From Chloroflexia bacterium (GTDB taxonomy: Bacteria > Chloroflexota > Chloroflexia > Thermomicrobiales > CFX8): a stretch of DNA of 47,261 bases. A program made the position numbers and the translations under genes. Location: the NCBI GenBank assembly GCA_030431755.1, contig JAUIIK010000026.1, positions 1 to 47,261 on the forward strand, written 5' to 3'. Below the pieces are notes generated by a model. The model was not told the DNA's origin. It saw nothing but the letters and a program-made list of their open reading frames with translations, and did no database searches. Positions 9,353 to 17,436 of the stretch are shown here, in pieces (positions within the stretch are counted from its first letter, which is position 1; each line of letters begins with the position of its first letter).

Positions 9353-10222
9353 GTGAGCAATCAAGAGCAGCCACACAGCGGTTCCGACCAGTTCATCGAT
9401 CGCCAGCGCAGGCAGTGGGATCAGGATGCTGGAGGTTGGCACAAGTGGACGGACACGCTCGACAGCTGGTTCGGCGGTGTCACGCAGACAATGTTCAAAA
9501 TGATCGATATCGGCCCTGGGGACCATGTGCTTGACGTCGGAACCGGCGCGGGCGAACCAGCCCTGAGCGCGGCCAGGATCGTCGGCTCCGATGGACATGT
9601 CCTGGCAACGGACCTATCGGCGAATATGCTCGAGTATGTTCGGCAGCGCGCGGCCGCTCAAGGCCTGTCGAATGTCGATACGCTCGAAACCGATAGCTAT
9701 CTCGATGGAGTTGACGCGGGCTCGGTCGATGTCGTCACCGGCCGTTTCGTCTTGATGTATGTTCCAGAGTCAACAAGAGCACTCACTGCCTGGCGTCAGG
9801 CACTTAAGCCGGGTGGAAGGGCCGTCGCCGCCATTTTCACCGGCCCGGCGAACAACCCCTGGGCAAGCGTGCCCGTATCGATCATTCGGCAACATGCGGA
9901 TCTCCCGCCGCCCCCGCCCGGGCAATCTGGAGTCCTGGCGCTGTCCAGCGATCGAGACTTGTGGGACCGCTTTGAGCTTGCCGGTTTTCAGGATGTCTGC
10001 GAGGAAATCACTCAAGCGCCGCTCCGCATGGCCTCAGCCGAGGAATATGTCCAGTACGCCCGTGAGGCATTTGGAGGATTCAATCAACTGATGGCTCATC
10101 TTCCCCAATCTCAGCAGGAATCGATCTGGGTTAACATCGCTGGCGCAATGCAACGCTTTGAAACCGAGTCTGGCATCGAAATTCCGTGCGAGGTCCGCGT
10201 AATGGCCGGAACCGCTCCCTAG
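9353..10222 (+). CDS. SAM-dependent methyltransferase, UbiE/Methyltransf_11-like
   Basis: This 289-residue class I methyltransferase has motif I HVLDVGTGAGEPALSAARIV, the post-I acidic residue in ATDLSANMLEYVRQRAA, and a motif IV region VDVVTGRFVLMYVPE followed by ALKPGGR. It has the general look of UbiE-like small-molecule methyltransferases. The start is GTG with only a weak ribosome binding site. It is on the same strand as the preceding methyltransferase but separated by 312 bp, so it may be a separate unit. The substrate is unknown. Confidence 0.87.
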   Translation: MSNQEQPHSGSDQFIDRQRRQWDQDAGGWHKWTDTLDSWFGGVTQTMFKMIDIGPGDHVLDVGTGAGEPALSAARIVGSDGHVLATDLSANMLEYVRQRAAAQGLSNVDTLETDSYLDGVDAGSVDVVTGRFVLMYVPESTRALTAWRQALKPGGRAVAAIFTGPANNPWASVPVSIIRQHADLPPPPPGQSGVLALSSDRDLWDRFELAGFQDVCEEITQAPLRMASAEEYVQYAREAFGGFNQLMAHLPQSQQESIWVNIAGAMQRFETESGIEIPCEVRVMAGTAP

Positions 10223-10403
10223 CGAGCCCGCAATGCGATAGATCACTCGGAGGGCGCTGATCTCGCGGCGCGCTCAGCAACCGCCCCGGCGTGTGCGACA
10301 ATGGCTTGGTATGCTCTGGGTTCGGGTTCAAAGCGCCGGCCCCAGACTCATGTCGGAGGGGCACTGCCGCTGGGCGCGGCCGTGGGAGTGGGGGAACTGA
10401 ATC

Positions 10404-10811
10404 GTGCTGGTGTTCGACCGGTTGGTGCTGGATGTCGCTGATCTCGATCTGGCGACACGCTTCTATAGCGAAGTGCTGGATTTTCACGTGGCCGGTCAAC
10501 AGGAGTGGGAGGGACACCGCACGGTGATCCTCCAGCTCGGCGCATTTCACCTGCTGCTGCTGGAACAAAAAGGCCTCTCCGCCGCAACCTACAAGCTCCC
10601 GAAAGCCGGGCCGGTCATGGGCTTGGCCGACGCCCGCATCGAAGCGCGCGCCGCTGAGCTCGAACGTGTCGGCGTCGATATCGTCGCCCCACTCGCGCCC
10701 TCCCCCTGGGGCGAGCGTTCGATGATGATCCGTGACCCCGACGGCTATCTCATCATGATCCAGGAACCCCAGCAAGGCACGACGGACGAGGTCGTCTCCT
10801 CGGCTGGTTGA
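10404..10811 (+). CDS. VOC-family (glyoxalase/bleomycin-resistance-like) protein
   Basis: This 135-residue protein shows the paired beta-alpha-beta-beta-beta units of the vicinal oxygen chelate fold. The N-terminal half has LVLDVADLDLATRFYSEVLD, and the C-terminal half ends in MMIRDPDGYLIMIQEP, where the final Glu aligns with a usual metal ligand. Family members include glyoxalases, dioxygenases and antibiotic-binding proteins, so the function stays open. The start is a GTG just after a G-rich stretch that could serve as ribosome binding site. It is the last + strand gene before a convergent - strand operon. Confidence 0.85.
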   Translation: MLVFDRLVLDVADLDLATRFYSEVLDFHVAGQQEWEGHRTVILQLGAFHLLLLEQKGLSAATYKLPKAGPVMGLADARIEARAAELERVGVDIVAPLAPSPWGERSMMIRDPDGYLIMIQEPQQGTTDEVVSSAG

Positions 10812-10883
10812 GCATACTGAGGACGCATTCGCCTTCTACACGAACACATCTCTCTGCTCTCTGAGCGGAACGAACGGGAACGA

Positions 10884-11432
10884 TTACTCGAACTCGACGC
10901 TGGTGACCCAGGCGTTCTGGTTGGTGACGGTGACCTGGATGTTCACATGGGCGGCGGTCAGGTCACCGGGTGGCGCGACCCGGCAACCGTCGATCGCGTA
11001 GCGCGCTACGGCGGTGCCGCTGGCGTCCGGGACGCTACCTTCAACCTGGGTAAATGAGCAGTTGCCGTCAATCTCGGTACCGTCGAAGATCGAGGCCCAG
11101 GTCGTCTGGAGGTTCGAGCTGAAGTTGCCGAGCGCGGCGTCGAGATCCCGACGGATGAACCAGTCGAGCAGGAGCTGGTCGGCGCGGTCGTAAGCCTGGA
11201 CTGCTGCCGGGTTGTCCAGCGGCAGGCCGAGGTCCGCCGGACGGGTGATCTGACCAATCCCATCGTCCCGGTCGGGCCCGTCATCGTCGCCGCCGCTGAT
11301 GCAGGCGGGCAGCAGCAACACTGCCAACACCAGCGCGACGAACGCCAGCGCCGGGCGCGTCCACGCTCGCCGCCGGCTGCGCTGTCGCACTATTGATGGT
11401 TCCGGGTCCGCAGCTGCTGTTCTCCCGCTCAA
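10884..11432 (-). CDS. Predicted lipoprotein, hypothetical
   Basis: The N-terminus is basic (RQRSRRRAW), followed by a hydrophobic stretch and the lipobox LLPAC with Cys at ~44, then GGDDDG. This marks a lipid-anchored extracellular protein. The mature ~138 residues include a predicted globular domain rich in Trp/Asn/Asp with two cysteines and no family I recognise. The long region before the lipobox suggests the true start may be the GTG near 11390 rather than 11432. It is the last gene of a four-gene - strand operon, 15 bases after the LLM oxidoreductase. Confidence 0.8.
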   Translation of the reverse strand: MSGRTAAADPEPSIVRQRSRRRAWTRPALAFVALVLAVLLLPACISGGDDDGPDRDDGIGQITRPADLGLPLDNPAAVQAYDRADQLLLDWFIRRDLDAALGNFSSNLQTTWASIFDGTEIDGNCSFTQVEGSVPDASGTAVARYAIDGCRVAPPGDLTAAHVNIQVTVTNQNAWVTSVEFE

Positions 11433-11447
11433 GATCGCAATGTCCCC

Positions 11448-12398
11448 CTACAAACGGCCGAGCAGCTCGATCAGGCGTTCTTCCTCACCGGCGCGGTCCG
11501 CGACCGGGATCGGCATCACCAGCAGCTGCTCGAAGCCCGAATCCAGCAACTGGTCCAGGCGTTCGCCGACGCTGTCTTCGTCGCCGATGATCACGAGCTG
11601 GTCGAGCAATGCGTCGCTGTACTCGTTGTTCGAGCCGAGCGGGTAGCCCGCGCCGGCGAACATCTGCTGATAGAAGGGCATCTGGCTGTAGAGGCCGAGC
11701 TCCTTGCGAGTGGCGGTGTAGGCCGACTCGCGGTCATCGGCGAAGGCGACCGAGATGTGGGCGACGAGATCGGGGCGCTCACGGCCTGCTTTGGCTGCGC
11801 CCCGCTCCATCGCCGGCAGCGCCGTCTCGTACATGTAGTCGAGCGGCGTCACCCAGGAGATCGCGCCGTCGGTGAGCTCGCCGGCCGTCTCGAAGGACTT
11901 TGGGCCCAGCGCCGAGATGAGCACCGGCGTGCCCGGCGCTCCCGGCAGGCGGCCGCGGACGCTGTAGAACTCGCCGCGGAACTCGACTTCGCCATCGTGC
12001 AGAACTGGCCGGAGCACCTGGAGATACTCCCGGAGGCGGCTGAGCGGCCGGTCGAAGGGCACGCCGTAGATGCCGCCCATCGTCGGGCCGTGGCTGATGC
12101 CGACGCCGAGCAACAAGCGTCCCGGCGCGAGATCATCGAGCACCAGCGCCTGGGTCGCGACCGCGAACGGTTCGCGGGTGAAGGCCGGGATGATCGAGGT
12201 GCCGAGCTTGATCGTCTCCGTCTGAACGGCAGCTGCCGCGTAGAGCGTCAAGGTGTCGGAGCCCATCGCGCCCATCGTCATCCAGCCGCTGGCGACGCCG
12301 GCCTGCTCGGCGTGGGCAAATAGCTCGATCGCGCGGCCGGCGCGGCCCCGGCGGACGTTTAGTCCGACCCGTTCGCGCTTGCTCAGTCCGTCTTCCAC
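11448..12398 (-). CDS. LLM-class (luciferase-like, probably F420-dependent) oxidoreductase
   Basis: This 316-residue protein has the bacterial luciferase-like TIM-barrel pattern. It shows AEQAGVASGWMTMGAMGSDT near the start, TIKLGTSIIPAFTREPFAVA, and LAPGRLLLGVGISHGPTM, where F420-dependent relatives contact the cofactor. Hydride transfer to or from an organic substrate is expected; F420 rather than FMN is inferred from overall resemblance to actinobacterial/chloroflexal LLM proteins. Its start overlaps the end of the upstream anchored protein by 16 bases and it precedes a lipoprotein, so the four genes look co-transcribed. That places it beside cell-surface proteins. Confidence 0.9.
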   Translation of the reverse strand: MEDGLSKRERVGLNVRRGRAGRAIELFAHAEQAGVASGWMTMGAMGSDTLTLYAAAAVQTETIKLGTSIIPAFTREPFAVATQALVLDDLAPGRLLLGVGISHGPTMGGIYGVPFDRPLSRLREYLQVLRPVLHDGEVEFRGEFYSVRGRLPGAPGTPVLISALGPKSFETAGELTDGAISWVTPLDYMYETALPAMERGAAKAGRERPDLVAHISVAFADDRESAYTATRKELGLYSQMPFYQQMFAGAGYPLGSNNEYSDALLDQLVIIGDEDSVGERLDQLLDSGFEQLLVMPIPVADRAGEEERLIELLGRL

Positions 12399-12931
12399 GG
12401 TAGATCCTCCTCTGGACTATCGGTTGGCGAGGTTCGTTCGAGGGATGCGATGATGCCCTCCCAGTCGTCGATTTCGGCGCTGCGGTCACCCGCGCCGGAA
12501 AATGTCACCAGGCAGCCGATGCGGTCGAAGCGCTGCATGACGCTCAGGCCCCCCTCTGGCCCGAAGTCGACCCGCACCGTGTCATCGTCGGCGGTCACCG
12601 TAGCACCATCGCGCGCTTCGTTGCGCTCGACCATCGAGCCGGCGACCTCTTCCCACTCAGGGTACTCCGGTCGCCCGAGAAGCTGTTCCGAGAAGCCGAG
12701 GTTGATCCCGCTCGGCGAGGTGGCGGTCCAGGATGCGGGCCGCCAACCCCAACCGTCGGGCAGGATCAGCGCGCAATGCTCGCCATCGGTCTGTACCCGG
12801 CGCTGGCCGTCGATGGTTTCGATGCCGGATTCGCCGTAACGGCTGGCGATGATCGCCGAAGTGATCAAGAGGGTCAGCCCGAAGACGAGTGCGAGCTGGA
12901 TGCGGCTGTCGTTGCGAATGCGTTGGAACAT
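12383..12931 (-). CDS. Membrane-anchored hypothetical protein, single N-terminal helix
   Basis: This 182-residue protein starts with a short basic segment and one hydrophobic helix (LALVFGLTLLITSAIIA, ~13-29) with no lipobox, so it is probably an N-terminally anchored extracellular domain. The exterior part contains CALILPDGWGWRPASW and alternating strands, reminiscent of small secreted beta proteins (PsbP/Mog1-like in feel), but I assign no family. It overlaps the LLM gene by 16 bases and follows the upstream gene by 6 bases, which is strong operon spacing. Confidence 0.75.
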   Translation of the reverse strand: MFQRIRNDSRIQLALVFGLTLLITSAIIASRYGESGIETIDGQRRVQTDGEHCALILPDGWGWRPASWTATSPSGINLGFSEQLLGRPEYPEWEEVAGSMVERNEARDGATVTADDDTVRVDFGPEGGLSVMQRFDRIGCLVTFSGAGDRSAEIDDWEGIIASLERTSPTDSPEEDLPWKTD

Positions 12932-12937
12932 CAGGGC

Positions 12938-13684
12938 TTACCAATCACGCTCGACGGCGTCGATGAGCCAGAGGATGCCGGTGTGGAGCACGAGATCGAA
13001 GCGGCGCAGGTCAGTCAAGCGGCGCTGGAGCTCGAGGATCGTATCGAGCGGCGTTGCGATGATCTCGCCGGCGACCGCCCGGACATCGGGATCGTTGAGA
13101 TATTCGGTCACTGCGGCCAGCAGCGCATCGCGGTCGCGGACATCTTCGATCGTCTCCGCGGCCCAGGCGAGCTTCTCGGCCCGGTCGGCGGTGACGCCGG
13201 GATGACGCGGCCCGTGCTCAGCGTGCTGGCCGGCGGCATACTGGTAGAAGAAAAGCATCAGCGCGCGGCTCCAGTCGCGGTAGATGCTGTGATCACCGGG
13301 CTGGCGTCGTTCGGCCATGGTCAGGCCGGCAATCTGGGCGTCGACGAGTGGTTGCGGAATGTCTGCCGACTGGGCCTCCTCGATCTGCTCCGCCTTGAGC
13401 CGTCGCCAGGATTCATCATCCGGGACCGCGCCACACGCCCGCAGGAAACCGAAGATTCTGCCGATGCCGTCCTCGTAGTATTCGAGCGTCATGCGCCCGG
13501 CTTCGGTCTCGGTCTTGCCCTGGCTGCGGAGATCGTCCCAGTTCTCGACGAAGCAGGTGTGCTGGAGGTGCTCGATCATCCCGCGCAGCGCCGTCTCCGA
13601 TGCCCTGAACCAGTGATCCTGCTCGCTATCGAGCCAGTCACGCAGGACGCCCTCATCGGTTCCATTGCTCCCAAGCGACCCCAA
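12938..13684 (-). CDS. Hypothetical helical protein, first gene of operon
   Basis: This 248-residue protein is acidic, all-helical in appearance and rich in Trp and His (HWFRASETALRGMIEHLQHT near the start; WSRALMLFFYQYAAGQHAEH in the middle). There is no signal peptide or membrane helix. The N-terminal helix pattern recalls DinB-like four-helix bundles, but I cannot see the metal-ligand set clearly, so this is only a thought. It leads the operon with the anchored protein, LLM enzyme and lipoprotein. Its promoter should be in 13685-13843, shared divergently with the RraA-like gene. Confidence 0.7.
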   Translation of the reverse strand: MGSLGSNGTDEGVLRDWLDSEQDHWFRASETALRGMIEHLQHTCFVENWDDLRSQGKTETEAGRMTLEYYEDGIGRIFGFLRACGAVPDDESWRRLKAEQIEEAQSADIPQPLVDAQIAGLTMAERRQPGDHSIYRDWSRALMLFFYQYAAGQHAEHGPRHPGVTADRAEKLAWAAETIEDVRDRDALLAAVTEYLNDPDVRAVAGEIIATPLDTILELQRRLTDLRRFDLVLHTGILWLIDAVERDW

Positions 13685-13843
13685 CGGCCCACCTCCCCGG
13701 ACGAAATAGTACGACCTCGGTGCTGGTCCGTGCAGGCGTAGGTCGCCGCCGGCATGAACGTACAGTCGAAGATTCTGAGGTGCTGACTGCTATGCTGGGC
13801 TCTTGCGAGCCGTCTACTGAGGAATACGCTGGGAAGTGCGCCA

Positions 13844-14584
13844 ATGACCGCGATGACTGAGCAGGAAATGCTGAAGGAACTCGAACAGTTCGATACGCCG
13901 TCGATCACGAACGTGGTCGCGACCTACCCGGCGAACCCGCTCTGTCTGGGGCTCTACAATCCCTGGACGGAGAACTGGTACACCGACGCGTCGATCCGCT
14001 GTATGTATCCGGAGATCGGCCCCCGCGTTGGCTATGCCGTGACCTGTGTCTACAGCGTGCCGGACCCCAACTACAACCGCTTGACCTTCATGGACGTCAT
14101 CGACGCGCTGGCTGCCTCGCCGCAACCCGCGATCCTCGTCTTCGAGCAGAAGTTCCCGCCGGAGATGGCGGCCAAAGCCGGGTTGGCTGGCGAGGTGATG
14201 ACGACGGCGATGCAGGCGGTTGGTTGCATCGGCGCGATCTCGAATGGCCCATCACGCGACATCGACGCCATGCGCCCGATGGGCTTCCAGTACCTGCTCG
14301 GCGGGGTGACGGCGGGCCACGGGGAGATGGCCGTTCAGGCGGTCAATGTCCCGGTCTCAGTCGGCGGCATGGATGTCGCGCCGGGCGAGCTGATCCACAT
14401 GGATGAGAATGGCGCGGTGAAGTTCCCGGCCGACCGCCTGGCCGACGTGCTGACCAACGTCAAAGCCTTGCTCGACGACGAGCAGGTGCGCCTCGACGCC
14501 ATCCGCAACGCCAAGACCGCCGCCGAGGTCCGCGCCGCCTTCGCCGGACAGGCATATGGCGGGGATGAAAGCGAAGCTGAGTAG
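13844..14584 (+). CDS. RraA-like / 4-hydroxy-4-methyl-2-oxoglutarate aldolase family protein
   Basis: This 246-residue protein matches the RraA/HMG-aldolase fold. It has LAGEVMTTAMQAVGCIGAIS, then NGPSRDIDAMRPMGF (the G-x-x-R-D substrate/metal motif), and near the end VAPGELIHMDENGAVKFP. Family members are metal-dependent aldolases/decarboxylases or, in enterobacteria, RNase E regulators; the catalytic Arg-Asp pair is present, so an enzyme is more likely here. It begins 159 bp from a divergent operon. Its last 125 bases are overlapped antisense by the PIN-domain gene. Confidence 0.85.
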   Translation: MTAMTEQEMLKELEQFDTPSITNVVATYPANPLCLGLYNPWTENWYTDASIRCMYPEIGPRVGYAVTCVYSVPDPNYNRLTFMDVIDALAASPQPAILVFEQKFPPEMAAKAGLAGEVMTTAMQAVGCIGAISNGPSRDIDAMRPMGFQYLLGGVTAGHGEMAVQAVNVPVSVGGMDVAPGELIHMDENGAVKFPADRLADVLTNVKALLDDEQVRLDAIRNAKTAAEVRAAFAGQAYGGDESEAE

Positions 14585-15227
14585 CGCATTGCCACTTCCT
14601 GGTTGCGGAGCGTGATAAGTCATCCCGCTTGAGATCCGGGAGCACTACAGCAAGGTCATTGGCAATGGACTCTGCGAGCTGCTGTACAAACATGGGAGCG
14701 TGCAGTTGTAACGCGCGCAACACGGTAGACAGGCTCTGGGACGGCGCTCGTAGGGCCCCGACTTGAGCGTAGATGACGCTGTGAATTCGAACGTGGTCGG
14801 AATGCCACAGTCGGAGCAGGAAGTCGTCGGGGGTGAGGGCCGCAACGCCTTCCGCCGCACAGATTCCGGCTGGAAAGTCGCGGTGATTGAGCGTCACAAT
14901 CACACGCGATTGTGACGCAACGGCAGCAGCAAGTACATGTTCATCGTCTGGATCAGGCAATCCAAACGTTGACGTGCCCAGGTTGCTGACTGACGCATCC
15001 GGAAATGCGGCGTTCATCGAAGCGATTCGGCGGCGTGCTTTGCGAGATGGGATCCCAATCTGAGTGACGAGCGTGCGCTCGGTCTCGGCCAGAATGTGTT
15101 TGCTCCAGCATGGACGAAAGAAGCCGTCGGCGGCGAGTCTCAGCAGAGCGTCGCAGAGGGCCGCCGGTACGAGCACGTTCGCGTCAAGAACCGCGCTTGG
15201 TTGACTCCTTCTGAGCAGTACCGACAT
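14460..15227 (-). CDS. PIN-domain ribonuclease toxin with C-terminal extension
   Basis: The first ~200 residues form a PIN domain: VLDANVLVP with Asp15, a mid-region Glu in ILAETERT, and PDPDDEHVLAAA plus VTLNHRDFP supplying the other acidic metal ligands. It should cleave RNA and be neutralised by the upstream gene, which it overlaps by 44 bases. The last ~45 residues are an Arg-rich tail (VRRRRRGPRRRSWRC) that is simply the antisense of the end of the RraA-like gene. The original stop may have been lost, or the two genes really overlap tail to tail by 125 bp. The tail is unlikely to be part of the PIN fold. Confidence 0.82.
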   Translation of the reverse strand: MSVLLRRSQPSAVLDANVLVPAALCDALLRLAADGFFRPCWSKHILAETERTLVTQIGIPSRKARRRIASMNAAFPDASVSNLGTSTFGLPDPDDEHVLAAAVASQSRVIVTLNHRDFPAGICAAEGVAALTPDDFLLRLWHSDHVRIHSVIYAQVGALRAPSQSLSTVLRALQLHAPMFVQQLAESIANDLAVVLPDLKRDDLSRSATRKWQCATQLRFHPRHMPVRRRRRGPRRRSWRCGWRRGAPARRRARL

Positions 15228-15654
15228 CGTAAAGGCCCATCTCGAATGCGTCGCGGGTCATAGCATCCAACACATTGCGGCGTTCCGCATCGCGACGTTG
15301 CCGATATCTGTCGATCTCGCTCAGTGCAATGCGGCGATGTGTTCCGACATAGCTGTATTCAATCCCTTCGTCGTCGAGGATTGAAATCAGGTATGGTCGT
15401 GAAACTCCGAGGAAATCAGCCGCCTGTTGTGTCGTAAGCGCCGTGTCATACGGAATGATTGAGACCGCGCCGCCCGCACACAGGATGTCTGCGGCCTGTT
15501 GGATGACATCGAGAATCGACTCAGGTATCTCTACGCGTTGGTCGCCGGCCACAAGAGCAGCCTGGCCCGGTTGATCGAGAAGTAGCGATAGAGCGTTGAG
15601 TGTCGCTCGATCGTCCTGGTCGGCTTGAATGGCGCGTATATTTGCTGAAACCAT
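15184..15654 (-). CDS. Excisionase/MerR-type HTH antitoxin for the PIN toxin
   Basis: This 156-residue protein has a helix-turn-helix of the excisionase family in its middle (LTTQQAADFLGVSRPYLISI, then EGIEYSYVGTHRRIALSEID). Its basic/charged C-terminal helix runs into the PIN gene. The arrangement of DNA-binding antitoxin first and toxin second with a 44-base overlap is the usual toxin-antitoxin layout. A perfect 8-bp inverted repeat 76 bp before its start (15730-15756) is a candidate self-regulatory operator. Confidence 0.82.
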   Translation of the reverse strand: MVSANIRAIQADQDDRATLNALSLLLDQPGQAALVAGDQRVEIPESILDVIQQAADILCAGGAVSIIPYDTALTTQQAADFLGVSRPYLISILDDEGIEYSYVGTHRRIALSEIDRYRQRRDAERRNVLDAMTRDAFEMGLYDVGTAQKESTKRGS

Positions 15655-15729
15655 GCCCAGTGACTTTCTTTGGAGATGTGAGGAAGCGTAGCAATAGCCG
15701 TATGCGGCACGGTTTCATTCTATTCGCTA

Positions 15730-15756
15730 TTCGCAATAACCGCAATGAATTGCGAA
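15730..15756. promoter_or_regulatory. Inverted repeat, candidate operator of the PIN toxin-antitoxin genes
   Basis: TTCGCAAT (15730-15737) and ATTGCGAA (15749-15756) are perfect inverted arms whose centres are 19 bp apart. They lie in an AT-richer patch directly upstream of the antitoxin gene. Antitoxins of this type usually bind such repeats to control their own operon; binding here is inferred. Confidence 0.5.
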
Positions 15757-15785
15757 CACCTTGAGTGCTTGAGCGGGTCTGCGCC

Positions 15786-15975
15786 GCCCTTGCCAGGCAG
15801 GGGTATGGTGAGAGCAAGGGCGGGTAGAGGGTTTGTCCGAATCGCCGCTGCCGGCCTGAGGCAGACGACGAACGCTGTACAGGCAACGCGGCGCGTTGCG
15901 GCTACAGTTGCGAGGAGAATCGTGCTGCGAGGTAGCGCACCGTCATGTCCGTAGCTGCAACGCGCTGCGTTGCCC
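15786..15975. repeat. Cluster of palindromes, possible REP/MITE-like element
   Basis: GCCCTTGC (15786-15793) pairs with GCAAGGGC (15814-15821). Two near-identical palindromes follow, at 15883-15899 (GCAACGCG arms around one base) and 15957-15973 (GCAACGC arms around three bases). The blocks 15881-15905 and 15951-15975 are inverted copies matching at about 22 of 25 positions. No coding content is seen. Confidence 0.5.
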
Positions 15976-16115
15976 GCCGCATACGGGTGCGGTGACCCCG
16001 GCGGAGGTAGGAAACTCACAACGCGATCACCTGCTCTCGCATTGACCCGCGCTCGCTTCATCCGATCTCAGGGTAACGTTGCGGTAGAAACACTCACGTG
16101 ACCGTGGAGGCGCTG

Positions 16116-16751
16116 ATGCAGCCTGGCCAGATTGTGATCCTGAATGGCGCGCCGCGCGCGGGGAAGTCGAGCATCGTTGCTGAGATTCAGGCGCACTTCG
16201 ACGGCGTTTGGATGAATCTGGGCGTCGATGTCTTCATGCAGGGCGTCATCCCCCGACAGTACCTGCCAGGTATCGGGCTACGCCCCGGAGGCGAGGCCCC
16301 GGATCTCGAACCGCTAATTGAGACGCTCTACGCCGCGCTCTACGAGTCGATCGCGGCGCATAGCCGGCTGGGGCTGAACGTCGTCGTGGATGTCGGACAC
16401 CATGACGGATATAGCAAACCGCGCCATATTCTGCCTGATTGCGCCCGGCGCCTGGACGGCTTGCCGGTGCTGTTTGTCGGGGTGCGTTGTCCGATCGAGG
16501 TCATCATGGAGCGTCGCAATGCCGGCCAGCCAGGGCGCGAACACATGTACGCGAGGGGCACCCCGGACGATCCTGTGCCGGAGCCTGTGCGCCGCTGGCA
16601 GCGCGAGGTGCACCGCCACGGAATCTATGACCTGGAGCTTGACACCTCGACCATGACCCCCGCCGAGTGCGCCGCGGTCATACGAGCGCGGCTCGATGCA
16701 GGTTCTCCCTCAACGGCATTCGCGAAACTTGGCGGCGGCCGGGGTGGATGA
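16116..16751 (+). CDS. Chloramphenicol phosphotransferase-like P-loop kinase (copy 1)
   Basis: This 211-residue protein has a P-loop GAPRAGKSSI near the N-terminus, then LGVDVFMQG, where the Asp aligns with the catalytic base of chloramphenicol 3-O-phosphotransferase. It also has NVVVDVGHHDGY and FVGVRCPIEVIMERR, with the VGVRC segment typical of that family. It should transfer phosphate from ATP to a small hydroxylated molecule; chloramphenicol itself is not assured. I chose the ATG at 16116 (GGAGG five bases upstream) over the GTG at 16098. It is followed by a diverged second copy, so an ancient tandem duplication is likely. Confidence 0.83.
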   Translation: MQPGQIVILNGAPRAGKSSIVAEIQAHFDGVWMNLGVDVFMQGVIPRQYLPGIGLRPGGEAPDLEPLIETLYAALYESIAAHSRLGLNVVVDVGHHDGYSKPRHILPDCARRLDGLPVLFVGVRCPIEVIMERRNAGQPGREHMYARGTPDDPVPEPVRRWQREVHRHGIYDLELDTSTMTPAECAAVIRARLDAGSPSTAFAKLGGGRGG

Positions 16752-16784
16752 CGCACGCTGCGAGCGACGAAAGAGGCGACGCGT

Positions 16785-17423
16785 ATGTCTCAAGGAACGC
16801 TGATCTTGCTCAATGGCACCAGCAGCGCCGGAAAGTCGACGGTTGCGAAGGCGTTGCAGGAGATCATGGATGAGCCGTATCTGCATAGCGGCCCCGATCA
16901 TTTCCAACTGGCGCATCCGCCGGGCATGATCACGATCACTGACCGGCCAGATACCGAGGCCGACGGCTGGTTAGCGCTCTACGGCGACAACGGGCTATGC
17001 GAAGTACGGATTGGTCCGCTTGGACGGCGCATGGTCGAGGGCGTCTATCGAGCGATGGCGGCGCTGTCGGACACCGGCTTGAACGTCATTGTCGATAGCG
17101 TCGTTGCCGAGCAGTGGAGCCTCGACCTGGCTGTCGAGGTGCTGCACGCCTATCCCGCCTACTTCGTCTGCCTGGACCTCCCGTTCGCCGTCGCCGAGGC
17201 ACGCGAGGTTGAACGGGGCGACCGCGGGCCGGGCAATGCGCGCTACTTCTACGACCGCGTCTACAGCCTGAGCGACTGCTACGACCTGCGCGTGGACGCA
17301 GCCGCCAACGATCCTGATGAGTGCGCATGGCTGATCAAGCACGCGGTCGAGACAACCGCGCCTGCGGCGCTGCGTCTGTTGCATGAGCAGGATGGCGAAC
17401 CCACGACCGGGCTCAATAGATGA
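16785..17423 (+). CDS. Chloramphenicol phosphotransferase-like P-loop kinase (copy 2)
   Basis: This 212-residue protein has P-loop NGTSSAGKSTVAKAL, HSGPDHFQLA with an Asp in the catalytic-base position, NVIVDSVVAEQWSLDLAVEV, and FAVAEAREVERGDRGPGNAR, which matches the ERGDR signature of chloramphenicol phosphotransferases better than copy 1 does. A small-molecule kinase is expected. It lies 33 bases after copy 1 and 13 bases before a MetE-like gene, so the three probably share a transcript. The two copies share the fold and key residues but little sequence, which suggests different substrates. Confidence 0.85.
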   Translation: MSQGTLILLNGTSSAGKSTVAKALQEIMDEPYLHSGPDHFQLAHPPGMITITDRPDTEADGWLALYGDNGLCEVRIGPLGRRMVEGVYRAMAALSDTGLNVIVDSVVAEQWSLDLAVEVLHAYPAYFVCLDLPFAVAEAREVERGDRGPGNARYFYDRVYSLSDCYDLRVDAAANDPDECAWLIKHAVETTAPAALRLLHEQDGEPTTGLNR

Positions 17424-17436
17424 TGGGTGGACCGAT

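Larger units (their letters stand above)
15655..16115. other. 460-bp intergenic region with operator and palindromic elements
   Basis: This divergent gap has no convincing gene. It contains the inverted repeat at 15730-15756 and a cluster of palindromes from 15786 to 15975, both described separately. The kinase-like gene downstream starts at 16116 after GGAGG. Confidence 0.5.

Noticed and set aside
12776-13741. 321-codon open frame on the + strand
   Set aside because: It lies fully antisense to two - strand genes with good operon spacing and shows no domain-like pattern.
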